Source: Micromonospora saelicesensis (lineage in GTDB: Bacteria; Actinomycetota; Actinomycetes; Mycobacteriales; Micromonosporaceae). From it: DNA of 64,000 bases. The position numbers and the translations under genes are program-made. Each line of letters opens with the position of its first letter. Positions within the stretch are counted from its first letter, which is position 1. The notes beneath the pieces are model-generated. The model searched no databases and was not told where the DNA came from. It saw only the letters and a program-made list of their open reading frames with translations. Positions 8,372 through 17,145 of the stretch are shown piece after piece. Location of the stretch: the NCBI RefSeq assembly GCF_900091575.1, contig NZ_FMCR01000009.1, positions 1 to 64,000 of the forward strand, written 5' to 3'.

Positions 8372-8779
8372 TCACTGGGCGGTGCCCGCGAGCAGCCACC
8401 GCCGGACAGGGATCTCCAGCAGCACCCGCTCGCCGTCCGGGCCGACCTGCCGGCCGACGTCCCAGCCGTCGTACTTGCGCGCGAACGCCTCCACGACCGG
8501 GCTCGGGAATCCACTTCGGTGCACGTGGGCGGCGCCCTCCGCCACCACCGGCGCGTTGCCGTTCTCCAGAGCCAGGGACACCCGTGGGTCGGCCACGACG
8601 TTGCGGGCCTTCACGCTACGGCTCTCACAACCGACCCAGAACGTCGCGGAGAGGTGGACGAACCAGACCGGCGTCAGGTGCGGCGACCCGTCGCGCCGCA
8701 CCGTGCACAGCCAGACGTTCAGCTCCCGCGACAGTCGCTCCTGGACGTCGGCCGGGGGGATCGAGGGGGTTCGGCTCAC
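8372..8779 (-). CDS. pyridoxamine 5'-phosphate oxidase-fold flavin/F420 oxidoreductase
   Basis: A 135-residue split-barrel protein of the pyridoxamine-phosphate-oxidase/FDOR superfamily. The pattern is L-C-T-V-R-R-D-G-S-P-H-L-T-P-V-W-F, then S-V-K-A-R-N, then D-P-R-V-S-L-A-L-E. Such proteins bind FMN or F420; which cofactor is used here cannot be read directly, though F420 is common in this phylum. Its start overlaps the stop of the HxlR regulator by four bases, so the two are translationally coupled. Confidence 0.85.
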   Translation of the reverse strand: MSRTPSIPPADVQERLSRELNVWLCTVRRDGSPHLTPVWFVHLSATFWVGCESRSVKARNVVADPRVSLALENGNAPVVAEGAAHVHRSGFPSPVVEAFARKYDGWDVGRQVGPDGERVLLEIPVRRWLLAGTAQ

Positions 8780-9117
8780 CGGGCCAGTGGATCACAAGGG
8801 GTACCGGTACGTGCGGCCCGCGCGGCGCCCCAGTCGTACAGGGCCTGCAACACCGGGGCCAGGCTGAGTCCTTCCTCGGTGAGCCGGTACTCGACATGAG
8901 GTGGTGTGGTCTCGTGGTCGTGCCGCAGGACGAGCCCGTCGACCTCCAACTCGCGCAGACGCTGGGTCAGCATCTTCTCGCTGATCCCCGGCATCCGGCG
9001 GCGCAGTTCGCCATAGCGGTGTACGCCCTCCTTGAGATGGGCCAGGATCACCGGTCGCCATTTTCCGCCGACAACGTCGACGGCGAGCTCCACCGGGCAG
9101 TGGTATCGCTTGGGCAT
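8776..9117 (-). CDS. HxlR family transcriptional regulator
   Basis: A 113-residue winged-helix repressor of the HxlR/MarR-like type. Family marks are the near N-terminal Cys (Y-H-C-P-V-E), V-V-G-G-K-W-R-P-V-I-L, F/Y-G-E-L-R-R-R-M-P-G-I-S-E-K-M-L-T-Q-R-L, and the wing Y-R-L-T-E-E-G. The conserved Cys is a redox or electrophile sensor in several relatives. The ATG at 9117 is preferred because GAGGGAGG sits just upstream; a GTG at 9135 lies inside the proposed operator. It is divergent from the ABM-haemoglobin fusion and probably controls both directions. Confidence 0.9.
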   Translation of the reverse strand: MPKRYHCPVELAVDVVGGKWRPVILAHLKEGVHRYGELRRRMPGISEKMLTQRLRELEVDGLVLRHDHETTPPHVEYRLTEEGLSLAPVLQALYDWGAARAARTGTPCDPLAR

Positions 9118-9133
9118 CCTGGCCTCCCTCGGC

Positions 9134-9151
9134 ACGTACCAAATGGTGCGT
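9134..9151. promoter_or_regulatory. imperfect palindrome, candidate HxlR operator
   Basis: The 18-mer ACGTACCAAATGGTGCGT is an inverted repeat with seven of nine positions symmetric, in the short divergent gap between the HxlR gene and the ABM-haemoglobin gene. HxlR-type regulators bind such palindromes near their own start. The assignment rests on position and symmetry only. Confidence 0.55.
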
Positions 9152-9188
9152 ACTTGATCATCGCCACTGCGGGTGTTGAGCTGTAGCC

Positions 9189-9953
9189 ATGGTGATCGAG
9201 TACATCAGGTACCGCGTCCCGCAGGAACGGCTGGATGGTTTCGAGGCGGCGTACGAGCGGGCCGCTGTCGCGTTACGCGCCGCGCCGCAGTGTGTGGACT
9301 ACGAGTTGAGCCGCTGCCTGGACGACCCCGCCTGCTACCTGCTGCGCATCACCTGGACATCGGTGGACGAGCACCTGAACGGGTTTCGGGGTGGGCCGGT
9401 GTTCGGGCAGTTCTTCGCCGCGATCAAGCCGTACGTCGAGGACATCCAGGAGATGCGGCACTACGCCCGAACGTCGGTTGCCGGCAGTGGTGGCGCTGCG
9501 CCGCCGAGCCTGTACGAGTGGGCCGGCGGCACCGACGCGTTCATGAGGCTCTGCGATGCCTTCTACCGCCTGGTCCGCTCCGACGACCTGCTCGCGCCGA
9601 TGTTCGCGCACATGGACCCCGACCACGCCCGGCATGTAGCGGTCTGGCTTGCCGAGGTCTTCGGCGGACCGGCCACCTACACGATGGAGCACGGCGGCTA
9701 CCGCCACATGCTCGGCCAGCACCTGGGCAGGGCGATCAGCGAGGCGCAGCGTCGGCGGTGGGTCAATGTGATGATGGATGCTGCCGACGAGGTCGGCCTA
9801 CCCGACGATCCGGAGTTTCGCGCCGCCTTCACGAGCTACCTCGAGTGGGGCACCCGGTTGGCGGTGGGCAATTCCCAACCGGACGCGGACCCGATCCTGC
9901 AGGCACCGGTCCCGCGCTGGGGCTGGGGTGTGGCCCCGCCCTACCGGGGATGA
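9189..9953 (+). CDS. ABM-truncated haemoglobin (group II) fusion protein
   Basis: A 254-residue two-domain protein. Residues 1-95 form an antibiotic-biosynthesis-monooxygenase (ABM) ferredoxin-like domain (I-R-Y-R-V-P, D-Y-E-L-S, Y-L-L-R-I-T-W). Residues 108-240 form a truncated globin, with A-F-Y-R-L-V near helix B, F-A-H-M-D-P-D-H-A-R-H containing the likely proximal His region, and W-x-A-E-V-F-G-G-P. The globin half should bind haem and O2 or NO; the ABM half may act as a haem-degrading or quinone monooxygenase-like partner. It is divergent from an HxlR repressor, which hints at induction by a redox or electrophile signal. Confidence 0.85.
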   Translation: MVIEYIRYRVPQERLDGFEAAYERAAVALRAAPQCVDYELSRCLDDPACYLLRITWTSVDEHLNGFRGGPVFGQFFAAIKPYVEDIQEMRHYARTSVAGSGGAAPPSLYEWAGGTDAFMRLCDAFYRLVRSDDLLAPMFAHMDPDHARHVAVWLAEVFGGPATYTMEHGGYRHMLGQHLGRAISEAQRRRWVNVMMDAADEVGLPDDPEFRAAFTSYLEWGTRLAVGNSQPDADPILQAPVPRWGWGVAPPYRG

Positions 9954-10109
9954 ACCGTATCCCGCCAACCGACCTCGCCCCGCGCCCGCACCGCCGCGGC
10001 GTACCTCACCGCGTGACCCGAAACTCGGGTGCGGTCGACCTGGCACGGGCCTAGGCTCCCGCTCCGACGGCTGTCACGGCGTCCGGTCCGATGGGAGATG
10101 AGCGCAGCG

Positions 10110-10832
10110 ATGACTGCACACCTGTTCGCGATCAGCTTCGACGCGAGCGAGCCCCTGCGGCTCGCGCAGTTCTGGTCCGGGCTCCTGGGGCGGGAGATCG
10201 TCGACGATCCCCACGACGGCGTCCTGCTGCTACCCGCCAACGACAACGGTTACCACATCCGCTTCGCTCCGAACCAGCAGCCGAAGGTGGTCCAGAATCG
10301 GATGCACTTCGATCTGACCAGCAGTTCGCTGGAGGACCAGCGGCAGACGGTGGCCAGGGCACTGGAGCTTGGTGCGCGGCACACCGACATCGGGCAGGGC
10401 CCGGAGATCGATCACGTGGTGCTCGCCGACCCCGAGGGCAACGAGTTCGACGTCATCGCACCGGGCAACAAGTTCCTCGCCGGCAGCGGCTTCGTCGGTG
10501 CGCTGGCCTGCGACGGGTCGCAGGCGGTCGGCTACTTCTGGAGTGCGGCGCTGGGCTGGCCGCTGGTCTGGGACCAGGACGAGGAGACCGCGATCCAGTC
10601 GCTGCGCGGCGGCACGAAGATCAGCTGGGGTGGCCCACCGCTGATGCCGAATGGCGGCAGGGATCGGGTGCGTTTCGACCTCGCCCCGCCTGTCGACGGC
10701 GATTGGCAGGCCGAGGTCGACCGTCTGCTCTCGCTCGGGGCGACCCGGGTCGACACCGACCAGGATGGGGCAGGCCGACTGGTACTGGCCGACCCCGATG
10801 GTCAGGAGTTCAGCCTGTTGACGTCCCGCTAG
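10110..10832 (+). CDS. VOC superfamily protein (two glyoxalase-like domains)
   Basis: A 240-residue protein of two vicinal-oxygen-chelate modules. Each has the start F-W-S-x-L-L-G and an end of the type L-A-D-P-E-G-N-E-F or L-A-D-P-D-G-Q-E-F. The second motif set matches glyoxalase-like domains used for resistance or dioxygenase chemistry. The ATG at 10110 fits the domain start; an ATG at 10098 is an alternative. The substrate is unknown. Confidence 0.85.
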   Translation: MTAHLFAISFDASEPLRLAQFWSGLLGREIVDDPHDGVLLLPANDNGYHIRFAPNQQPKVVQNRMHFDLTSSSLEDQRQTVARALELGARHTDIGQGPEIDHVVLADPEGNEFDVIAPGNKFLAGSGFVGALACDGSQAVGYFWSAALGWPLVWDQDEETAIQSLRGGTKISWGGPPLMPNGGRDRVRFDLAPPVDGDWQAEVDRLLSLGATRVDTDQDGAGRLVLADPDGQEFSLLTSR

Positions 10833-10902
10833 CCCGGCCGACGCCCACCCACGCGGTGGCCGGTTGGACAACGGCGGCACCGGTCGGTCAGAGTGATCCG
10901 CC

Positions 10903-11430
10903 GTGAGATACCTGCGTACCGGTGGTCCCGCCGCGATCCGGCGACCCCGGCCCACCGACTCGGACGAGTTCGTCGCCGCCGCGCGGCGCAGTCGGGACCT
11001 GCACCACCCCTGGTTGGCCGCGCCGGCCAGCCCGGAGGAGTACGAGCTCTATCTGCGCCGGATCCGTCGTCGCGACAGCGCCGGCTACCTGATCTGCGAC
11101 CGGGCCAGCGGCGAGATCGCCGGTTACGTGAACATCAGCGGGATCGTGCTCGGTGCGCTGCGTGGTGGCTTCCTGGGGTACGCGGCGTTCCTGCCGTACA
11201 GCGGGACCGGGCACGCCTCGGCGGGCGTCGCCCTGGTGATCGACCACGCGTTCACATCGGTCGGGTTGCACCGGCTGGAGGCGAACATCCAACCGGGCAA
11301 CGAGCCGTCCCGGCGGGTGGCCCGCAAGCTCGGTTTCCGGTTGGAGGGCTTCTCCCCGGACTACCTGTTCATCGACGGCGCCTGGCGCGACCACGAGCGC
11401 TGGGCGATCACCGCGCCGACCCCGGCCTGA
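10903..11430 (+). CDS. GNAT N-acetyltransferase (RimJ/RimL type)
   Basis: A 175-residue acetyltransferase close to ribosomal-protein N-acetyltransferases. The acetyl-CoA region shows G-Y-A-A-F-L-P-Y-S-G-T-G, and the typical C-terminal R-L-E-A-N-I-Q-P-G-N-E-P-S-R-R-V-A-R-K-L-G-F is followed by D-H-E-R-W-A-I. It uses a GTG start. A strong hairpin directly follows the stop. Confidence 0.88.
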   Translation: MRYLRTGGPAAIRRPRPTDSDEFVAAARRSRDLHHPWLAAPASPEEYELYLRRIRRRDSAGYLICDRASGEIAGYVNISGIVLGALRGGFLGYAAFLPYSGTGHASAGVALVIDHAFTSVGLHRLEANIQPGNEPSRRVARKLGFRLEGFSPDYLFIDGAWRDHERWAITAPTPA

Positions 11431-11459
11431 CCGTCGGCCCCGCCGCCCCGGGCCGACGG
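11431..11459 (+). terminator. hairpin after the GNAT gene
   Basis: CCGTCGGCC (11431-11439) and GGCCGACGG (11451-11459) are perfect inverted arms with an 11-base loop, beginning one base after the acetyltransferase stop. There is no T-run, as is common for high-GC actinobacterial terminators. Confidence 0.6.
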
Positions 11460-11525
11460 TCAGGCCGGACTTCTCACCCGGAGCGGGTGATGACACTCCG
11501 TACCCTGCTTCCTACGGTGGGTGTC

Positions 11526-13679
11526 ATGGCTGCCGTGCGCGCGACCCCTGCCAATCCCCTCCCCGGCCTGTCCGTCGCGGATACGGACAGCGCCGACCAG
11601 CGGGCCATCCCGCCCGAGCTGGGCCCCGACTCCCTGGCGGTGCTCAGCGGCCCCACGTTCCTGTACTCCAACGCGTGCGGGGATGTGCCGACGGGCAGTA
11701 TCGGTGGGCTCGTCCACCTGGACACCCGCCTGATCAGTGGCTGGAACCTGACCGTCAACGGCGGTGAGCTGTTGCTGCTGCGCGCCGAGACCATCGACCA
11801 TTACTCCGCGCAGTACGTCCTCACCAACCCGGAGTTGCCCGGGTTGCCGCCGAACACGCTGGGCCTGCGGCGCCTGCGCTACGTCGGCGACGGGTTTCAC
11901 GAACGCGTGGAACTGATCTCCTTCCGGCGGGAGCCGGTCCGGGTGGAGCTGCGGCTGGCCGTCGCCGCCGACTTCGCCGACCTGTTCGAGGTCAAGTCGA
12001 GGGTCCGGGACCGCTCTGCCGAGATCAGCCGCGACCACGCCGCCGACGGGTCCGAGCTGTGCTTCTCCTATCAGCGCGGCGACTTCTCCGCGCAGACCCG
12101 GGTGTGCTGCGCGAAGCCCGCCGACCGTATCGAGGGCGACGACCTGGTCTGGGAGCTGGAGCTGGGCCAGGGCGAGGAGTGGCAGGTCGACCTGCACGTG
12201 CCACTGCCGCCCGGGATGGGGGTGGTGGAGCCGGTCCGGGGCGACATCGCCGACGTCATCCACGGCCGGGCCGACGACCCGCTGCGCCGGTGGCTCGAAG
12301 ACCGGGCGGTGCTGCACAGTGACAGCGAGGCGTTGGAGCGCACCGTGCGGCAGTCCCGCAACGACCTGGCGGCACTGCGGCTCGACCTGGAGGTCAAGGG
12401 ACAGCGCATTCTGCTGCCCGGTGCCGGGTTGCCGTGGTTCCTCACCGTCTTCGGCCGGGACACCCTGATCACCGCGTATCAGACGCTTGTCGCCGGGCCC
12501 GCGCTGGCGAAGGGCACGTTGCTCGCCCTGGCCCGGCTCCAGGGTGAGACGTGCGACGACTTCACCGACGAGGAACCCGGCAAGATCCTGCACGAGGTGC
12601 GCAGCGGCGAGCTGACCCGCAGTGGTGAGAAGCCGTTCGGGCCGTACTACGGCACCGCCGACGCCACCCAGCTCTGGCTGATCCTGCTCTCCGAGTACTG
12701 GCGCTGGACCGGCGACGACGAGACCGTCCGGCACCTGCGGGACAACGCCCTGGCAGCGTTGCGGTGGATCGACGAATTCGGCGACCGGGACGGCGACGGC
12801 TACGTCGAGTACGCCACCCGCTCGCCCGAAGGGCTCGGCAACCAGTGCTGGCGGGACTCTCCGGACGGCGTCGTCTTTGCCGATGGCCGAATCCCGGTGC
12901 TCCCGCTGGCCACGTGCGACCTGCAGGGCTACACCTACGACGCCAAACTGCGGCTGGCCGAACTGTTCGACGGGCCGTTGGACAACCCCACGTTGGCGCG
13001 CCGGCTACGCGACGAGGCCAACACCCTGCACGAGCGGTTCAACCAGGACTTCTGGATCGAGGAACGGGGCGGCTACTACGCGGTCGCCCTGGACGGCGAC
13101 AAGAACCGCGTCGACTCCAAGACCTCGAACATGGGTCACCTGCTGTGGAGCGGGATCGTCCCGCCGGAGCGGGCCGGGGCGGTGGTGCGGCAACTCATGT
13201 CGCCGGACATGTTCTCCGGTTGGGGCATCCGCACGCTGTCCCGGGAGGAAGCGCTTTACAACGCCCTCGGCTACCACCTGGGCACGGTCTGGCCGCACGA
13301 CAACTCGATCGCCGCGCTCGGCCTGGCCCGCTATGGCTACCGAACCGAGTCGAACCGGATCAGTCTGGCGATGATCGAGGCCGCCGACCAGTTCGGTTAC
13401 CGGCTGCCGGAGGCGCTCAGCGGGTTCGACCGGGAGCGGTTGCTCTTCGCCGTGCCCTACCCGACCGCGTGCAGCCCGCAGGCGTGGGCGGCCGGCACGC
13501 CGCTGGCCCTGATCCGCGCCATGCTCGGCGTCAATCCGGTCAACGGCCGGTTGGTCATCGATCCGGACGTCCCGGAAAAACTAGGCCGGATCGCCGCCGA
13601 GCGGGTGCGGGCGTTCGGCCAGGAGTGGGAGTTGGAGGCGGTAGGCCGCAGCGGCCACGTCCGGCTCCAGCCGAGTTGA
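11526..13679 (+). CDS. amylo-alpha-1,6-glucosidase (glycogen debranching-type)
   Basis: A 717-residue protein with an N-terminal glycogen-debranching domain (about residues 40-260) and a C-terminal (alpha/alpha)6 barrel of the MGH1/GH63-like amylo-1,6-glucosidase type (about 280-700). Diagnostic stretches are F-G-R-D-T-L-I-T-A-Y-Q, D-S-P-D-G-V-V-F and T-V-W-P-H-D-N-S. It should remove 1,6-linked branches from glycogen-like glucans, complementing GlgX encoded about 32 kb away. The ATG at 11526 is chosen; an ATG at 11490 is in frame but lies in what looks like a promoter region (TACCCT at 11501-11506). Confidence 0.87.
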   Translation: MAAVRATPANPLPGLSVADTDSADQRAIPPELGPDSLAVLSGPTFLYSNACGDVPTGSIGGLVHLDTRLISGWNLTVNGGELLLLRAETIDHYSAQYVLTNPELPGLPPNTLGLRRLRYVGDGFHERVELISFRREPVRVELRLAVAADFADLFEVKSRVRDRSAEISRDHAADGSELCFSYQRGDFSAQTRVCCAKPADRIEGDDLVWELELGQGEEWQVDLHVPLPPGMGVVEPVRGDIADVIHGRADDPLRRWLEDRAVLHSDSEALERTVRQSRNDLAALRLDLEVKGQRILLPGAGLPWFLTVFGRDTLITAYQTLVAGPALAKGTLLALARLQGETCDDFTDEEPGKILHEVRSGELTRSGEKPFGPYYGTADATQLWLILLSEYWRWTGDDETVRHLRDNALAALRWIDEFGDRDGDGYVEYATRSPEGLGNQCWRDSPDGVVFADGRIPVLPLATCDLQGYTYDAKLRLAELFDGPLDNPTLARRLRDEANTLHERFNQDFWIEERGGYYAVALDGDKNRVDSKTSNMGHLLWSGIVPPERAGAVVRQLMSPDMFSGWGIRTLSREEALYNALGYHLGTVWPHDNSIAALGLARYGYRTESNRISLAMIEAADQFGYRLPEALSGFDRERLLFAVPYPTACSPQAWAAGTPLALIRAMLGVNPVNGRLVIDPDVPEKLGRIAAERVRAFGQEWELEAVGRSGHVRLQPS

Positions 13680-13733
13680 GCACGGCTGGCGCGTAGGACG
13701 TTTGTCGCGGGCTTCGACGGGAAACGGCCCGCA

Positions 13734-15035
13734 ATGACGAAACCTCGTGTGGTGATCGTGGGGGCCGGGTTCGCCGGTTACCACGCGGCGAAGACGTTGA
13801 GCCGGATCGCCCGGGACCGGGCCGAGATCGTGGTGCTGAACTCCACCGACTACTTCCTGTACCTGCCGCTGCTGCCCGAGGTGGCGGCCGGGGTGGTCGA
13901 GCCCAAACGGATCGCCGTGCCGCTGACCGGGACGCTCAAGGGCGTACGGGTGGTGGTCGGCGAGGCGGACCACGTCGACCTGCAGAACCGCTGGGTCGGC
14001 TTCACCCAGGCCGAGGGGGAGAAGAACCGGCTGGCGTACGACCGGCTCGTGCTCGCCGTGGGCAGCGTCAACAAGCTGCTGCCAATCCCGGGGGTGACCG
14101 AGTATGCGCACGGCTTCCGTGGCCTCCCCGAGGCCGTCTACCTGCATGATCACATCGTCCGGCAGCTCGAGCTGGCCGAGCAGGCCGAGGACCCGGCCGA
14201 GCAGCAGGCCCGGTCCACGTTCGTGGTGGTCGGGGCGGGCTACACAGGCACCGAGGTCGCGGCACACGGGCAGTTGTTCACCGACGCGTTGCACGCCCAG
14301 CGGCCCCGGCTCACCGTCCGGCCCCGCTGGATGCTGCTCGACGTGGCGTCCCGGGTGCTGCCGGAGTTGGACAAGCGGATGTCGGACACCTCGCACAAGG
14401 TGCTCAACCGCCGCGGGGTGGACGTGCGCATGGGTACCTCGGTGGCCGAGGCGACCTGCGACGGGGTGAAGCTCACCGATGGTGAGTACATCCCGACCTG
14501 CACCCTGGTGTGGTGTGTGGGGGTGCGCCCCGACCCGTTCGTCAACGAGCTGGGCCTGCGGACCGACCGGGGTCGACTGGTCACCGACGAGTTCCTCAAC
14601 GTTCCCGGCTATCCGGAGGTGTACGCGTGCGGTGACGCCGCCGCGGTGCCCGACCTCGTCAATCCGGGCAAGGTGTGCGGGATGACCGCCCAGCACGCGC
14701 AGCGGCAGGGCAAGCGCGCGGCGTACAACATCGCCGCGTCGTACGGTTTCGGCCGCCGCAAGCCGTACAAGCACCACGACCTGGGCTGGGTCGTCGACCT
14801 GGGTGGCAAGGACGCGGCGGCGAACCCGTTGCAGGTCAACCTGGCCGGGTTGCCGGCCAAGGCGGTCACCCGGGCGTACCACCTGATGGCGATGCCGGGA
14901 AACCGCACGCGGGTCAGCGCCGACTGGGCGTTGGACGCCGCGTTGACCCGGTCCGCGGTCCAGTTGGGGCTGGTGCCGGCCAACGCGGTGCCGCTGGAGA
15001 GCACCACACCCGAGGTCGCGACCCGGTCCCGCTGA
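13734..15035 (+). CDS. type II NADH dehydrogenase-like FAD oxidoreductase
   Basis: A 433-residue two-dinucleotide-binding flavoprotein. The FAD site is V-I-V-G-A-G-F-A-G-Y near residue 6, the NADH site is V-V-V-G-A-G-Y-T-G-T-E-V near 162, and the second FAD contact is V-Y-A-C-G-D-A-A near 300. It matches single-subunit, non-proton-pumping NADH:quinone dehydrogenases, peripheral on the inner membrane side. Related actinobacterial paralogues exist whose electron acceptor is unproven. Confidence 0.85.
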   Translation: MTKPRVVIVGAGFAGYHAAKTLSRIARDRAEIVVLNSTDYFLYLPLLPEVAAGVVEPKRIAVPLTGTLKGVRVVVGEADHVDLQNRWVGFTQAEGEKNRLAYDRLVLAVGSVNKLLPIPGVTEYAHGFRGLPEAVYLHDHIVRQLELAEQAEDPAEQQARSTFVVVGAGYTGTEVAAHGQLFTDALHAQRPRLTVRPRWMLLDVASRVLPELDKRMSDTSHKVLNRRGVDVRMGTSVAEATCDGVKLTDGEYIPTCTLVWCVGVRPDPFVNELGLRTDRGRLVTDEFLNVPGYPEVYACGDAAAVPDLVNPGKVCGMTAQHAQRQGKRAAYNIAASYGFGRRKPYKHHDLGWVVDLGGKDAAANPLQVNLAGLPAKAVTRAYHLMAMPGNRTRVSADWALDAALTRSAVQLGLVPANAVPLESTTPEVATRSR

Positions 15036-15094
15036 GCAGGCCGCCTGGTCGTCGCGGGGCAGGCCGGTGGCGGCACCGACCACATCCGCGACGG

Positions 15095-16189
15095 TCAGTC
15101 GGTGGTGCCCGCCGGTCGCGCGGACCGCGCGGCCGGGCCGGCCGGCGGGCCGGGCCGCAGCCGGCGCGGGCCGTACTCGCGCAGCAGCGTCTGGACGATG
15201 CCGGCGGCGGGGATGGCCAGCAGCGCGCCGAGCAGACCGGCCAGCTCCGCCGCGAGCAGCACACTGACCAGCACCGTCAACGGGTTCAGCCGGACCGCGC
15301 GGGACAGGATCAGCGGCTGGAGCAGGTGGTTCTCCAGCTGTTGGTAGACAACGAAGAAGACCAGCACCACCACCCCGGCGGTGGGGGAGTGCAGGAAACC
15401 GGCACCGGCCGCGATCACCGCGCCGAGGGTCGCCCCGACCAGCGGTATCAGGTCGGCCACCGCCACCAGCAGGGCGATCACCGCCGCGAAGGGCACCCCG
15501 GTGAGGGTCAGCACCACGAAGGTCAACGCCCCGCAGATCACGCTGATCAGCAGGTTCCCGGTGAGATAGCCGGTGACGGTGCGCGACACCTCCCGGCCAA
15601 CCCGGCGCAGCCGCTCGCCCTGACCGTCCCCGGCCGCCGCGAGCAGGCCGCCGGTGAGCCGCGGAGCCTCCAACACCATGAGGTACGCGAGCACGATGAC
15701 CGTGACCAGCCCGGCGACCGACTCGACGACGCCACGCAGCACACCGACCGCGGGCTGGCGCAGCCGGCCGCCGAGGTCGCGTAGCTGCTCGGAGTGCTCG
15801 CTGACGTAGCGGCGTGCCCCGGTGCGCTCCAGCGCCTGCCCCACCGGGCCCTGCCCGGCGCGGGCCTCCCGCAGCAGCTCGGGTGCCCGGTCGGCGAAGC
15901 GGCCCAGCTCGCCGAACAGCGGAACCAGGATGAGCGCGGCCAGGATCGCCAGCAGTACGAACGCGGCGAGGAACACCAGCAGGGTGGCCAGCGCCCGACG
16001 CCGGACGAAGCGGCGTTGCAGCCGGTCGACGAGGGGTTTGAGCGCGACGGCGAAGAACGCGGCGACCACCGCCCAGACCAGCACCCGCCGGGTCGCGTAC
16101 ACGAAGCCCAGCGCGAGCGCTGTCGCCAGCACCAGACCAATCACGATCAGAGTCCGGCGGCCAGTCGCCCGATCGTCGACGTCGCTCAT
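15095..16189 (-). CDS. AI-2E family transporter
   Basis: A 364-residue membrane protein of the AI-2E (PerM/TqsA) family. Helices cluster at residues 14-55 and 62-88 and again from about 145 to 330, with the family's P-L-V-G-A-T-L-G-A-V and Q-Q-L-E-N-H-L-L-Q-P-L-I segments. Members export quorum signals or Na+/H+ exchange products; the actual substrate here is unknown. It is convergent with the NDH-2-like gene and about 60 bp downstream of the spermidine-synthase-like gene on the same strand. Confidence 0.9.
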   Translation of the reverse strand: MSDVDDRATGRRTLIVIGLVLATALALGFVYATRRVLVWAVVAAFFAVALKPLVDRLQRRFVRRRALATLLVFLAAFVLLAILAALILVPLFGELGRFADRAPELLREARAGQGPVGQALERTGARRYVSEHSEQLRDLGGRLRQPAVGVLRGVVESVAGLVTVIVLAYLMVLEAPRLTGGLLAAAGDGQGERLRRVGREVSRTVTGYLTGNLLISVICGALTFVVLTLTGVPFAAVIALLVAVADLIPLVGATLGAVIAAGAGFLHSPTAGVVVLVFFVVYQQLENHLLQPLILSRAVRLNPLTVLVSVLLAAELAGLLGALLAIPAAGIVQTLLREYGPRRLRPGPPAGPAARSARPAGTTD

Positions 16190-16247
16190 CCGGCGGGCCT
16201 TCCCCGCGCGCGCCGTCGGAAACCCGGCATTACGGGCACAACGGCGA

Positions 16248-17042
16248 TCAGTGGCGGGAGTTGTCGTCCGCGTCGGTGACGGGGTGGGCGCCGGCGACGA
16301 ACGTGTCGAGCGCGGCGGCGTGCAGCAGCCCGCCGGGCACCGGGTCGCGCAGGGCGGCCACCGCCAGCCGGGCCACCGGCAGCCCGCCGGGGCGGGAGGT
16401 CGCGGCCAGCACCAGGTTGCCGTACCTGCGGCCGCGCAACATCCGCCGGTCGCCGACCACGCACACGTCGGCGAAGACCGCCCGCAAGGTGGCCACCTGC
16501 ACCCGGGTACCGACCAGCGGCGGCAGGTCGGTGACGTTGACCAGATACAACCCGTCGGGGCGCAGGACGCGGGCCACCTCGGCGGCGAACTCGACGGTGC
16601 GTACGTGCCGGGGCATCCGGGCCGCCCGGTAGATGTCGGCGATCACCACGTCGTACCGGCCGTCCGGGGTGCCGGTCAGGGCGTCCCGGGCGTCGGCGAC
16701 ATCCACCCGCACCTCCGGCGGCAGCGGCGGCAACTCCCGGGCCACCAGCTCGACCACATCCGCGTCCCGCTCGACGACCCGTTGCGGGGAGCCGGGCCGG
16801 GTGGCGGCCAGCCAGCGGGGCAACGTCAACGCGCCGCCACCGAGGTGCAGGACGTTCAGCGGGGCGCCGGCCGGCGCCGCCACCTCCACCGCCGAGGCGA
16901 TCCGCCGGACGTACTCGAAGTGCAGGTGCCGAGGATCCTCGACATCCACGTACGACTGCTCGACCCCTGCCGACAGCAGTGTCCGCCCGGTCCGGCGGAC
17001 CGGGTCGGCGACCATTTCCAGCCGGTCGGCGGCGCGGTTCAT
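16248..17042 (-). CDS. spermidine synthase-like methyltransferase-fold protein
   Basis: A 264-residue protein with the spermidine synthase Rossmann core: L-H-L-G-G-G-A-L-T-L-P (motif I), V-V-E-R-D-A-D-V-V (post-I acidic loop) and Y-D-V-V-I-A-D-I-Y. The putrescine-binding residues of true SpeE cannot be identified with confidence, so it may be a related aminopropyltransferase-like protein of unknown substrate. The ATG at 17042 fits the family; a start eight codons upstream is possible. Confidence 0.8.
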   Translation of the reverse strand: MNRAADRLEMVADPVRRTGRTLLSAGVEQSYVDVEDPRHLHFEYVRRIASAVEVAAPAGAPLNVLHLGGGALTLPRWLAATRPGSPQRVVERDADVVELVARELPPLPPEVRVDVADARDALTGTPDGRYDVVIADIYRAARMPRHVRTVEFAAEVARVLRPDGLYLVNVTDLPPLVGTRVQVATLRAVFADVCVVGDRRMLRGRRYGNLVLAATSRPGGLPVARLAVAALRDPVPGGLLHAAALDTFVAGAHPVTDADDNSRH

Positions 17043-17145
17043 GTCCGGCACGCTAGCCGAGCCCACGGTGCACCCGGCACGGCGGACGGGCCGGCGGAGC
17101 GGGGTCGCCCCGGGTCCGCCGGCCCGACGGTGTCGTGGTGACCGG

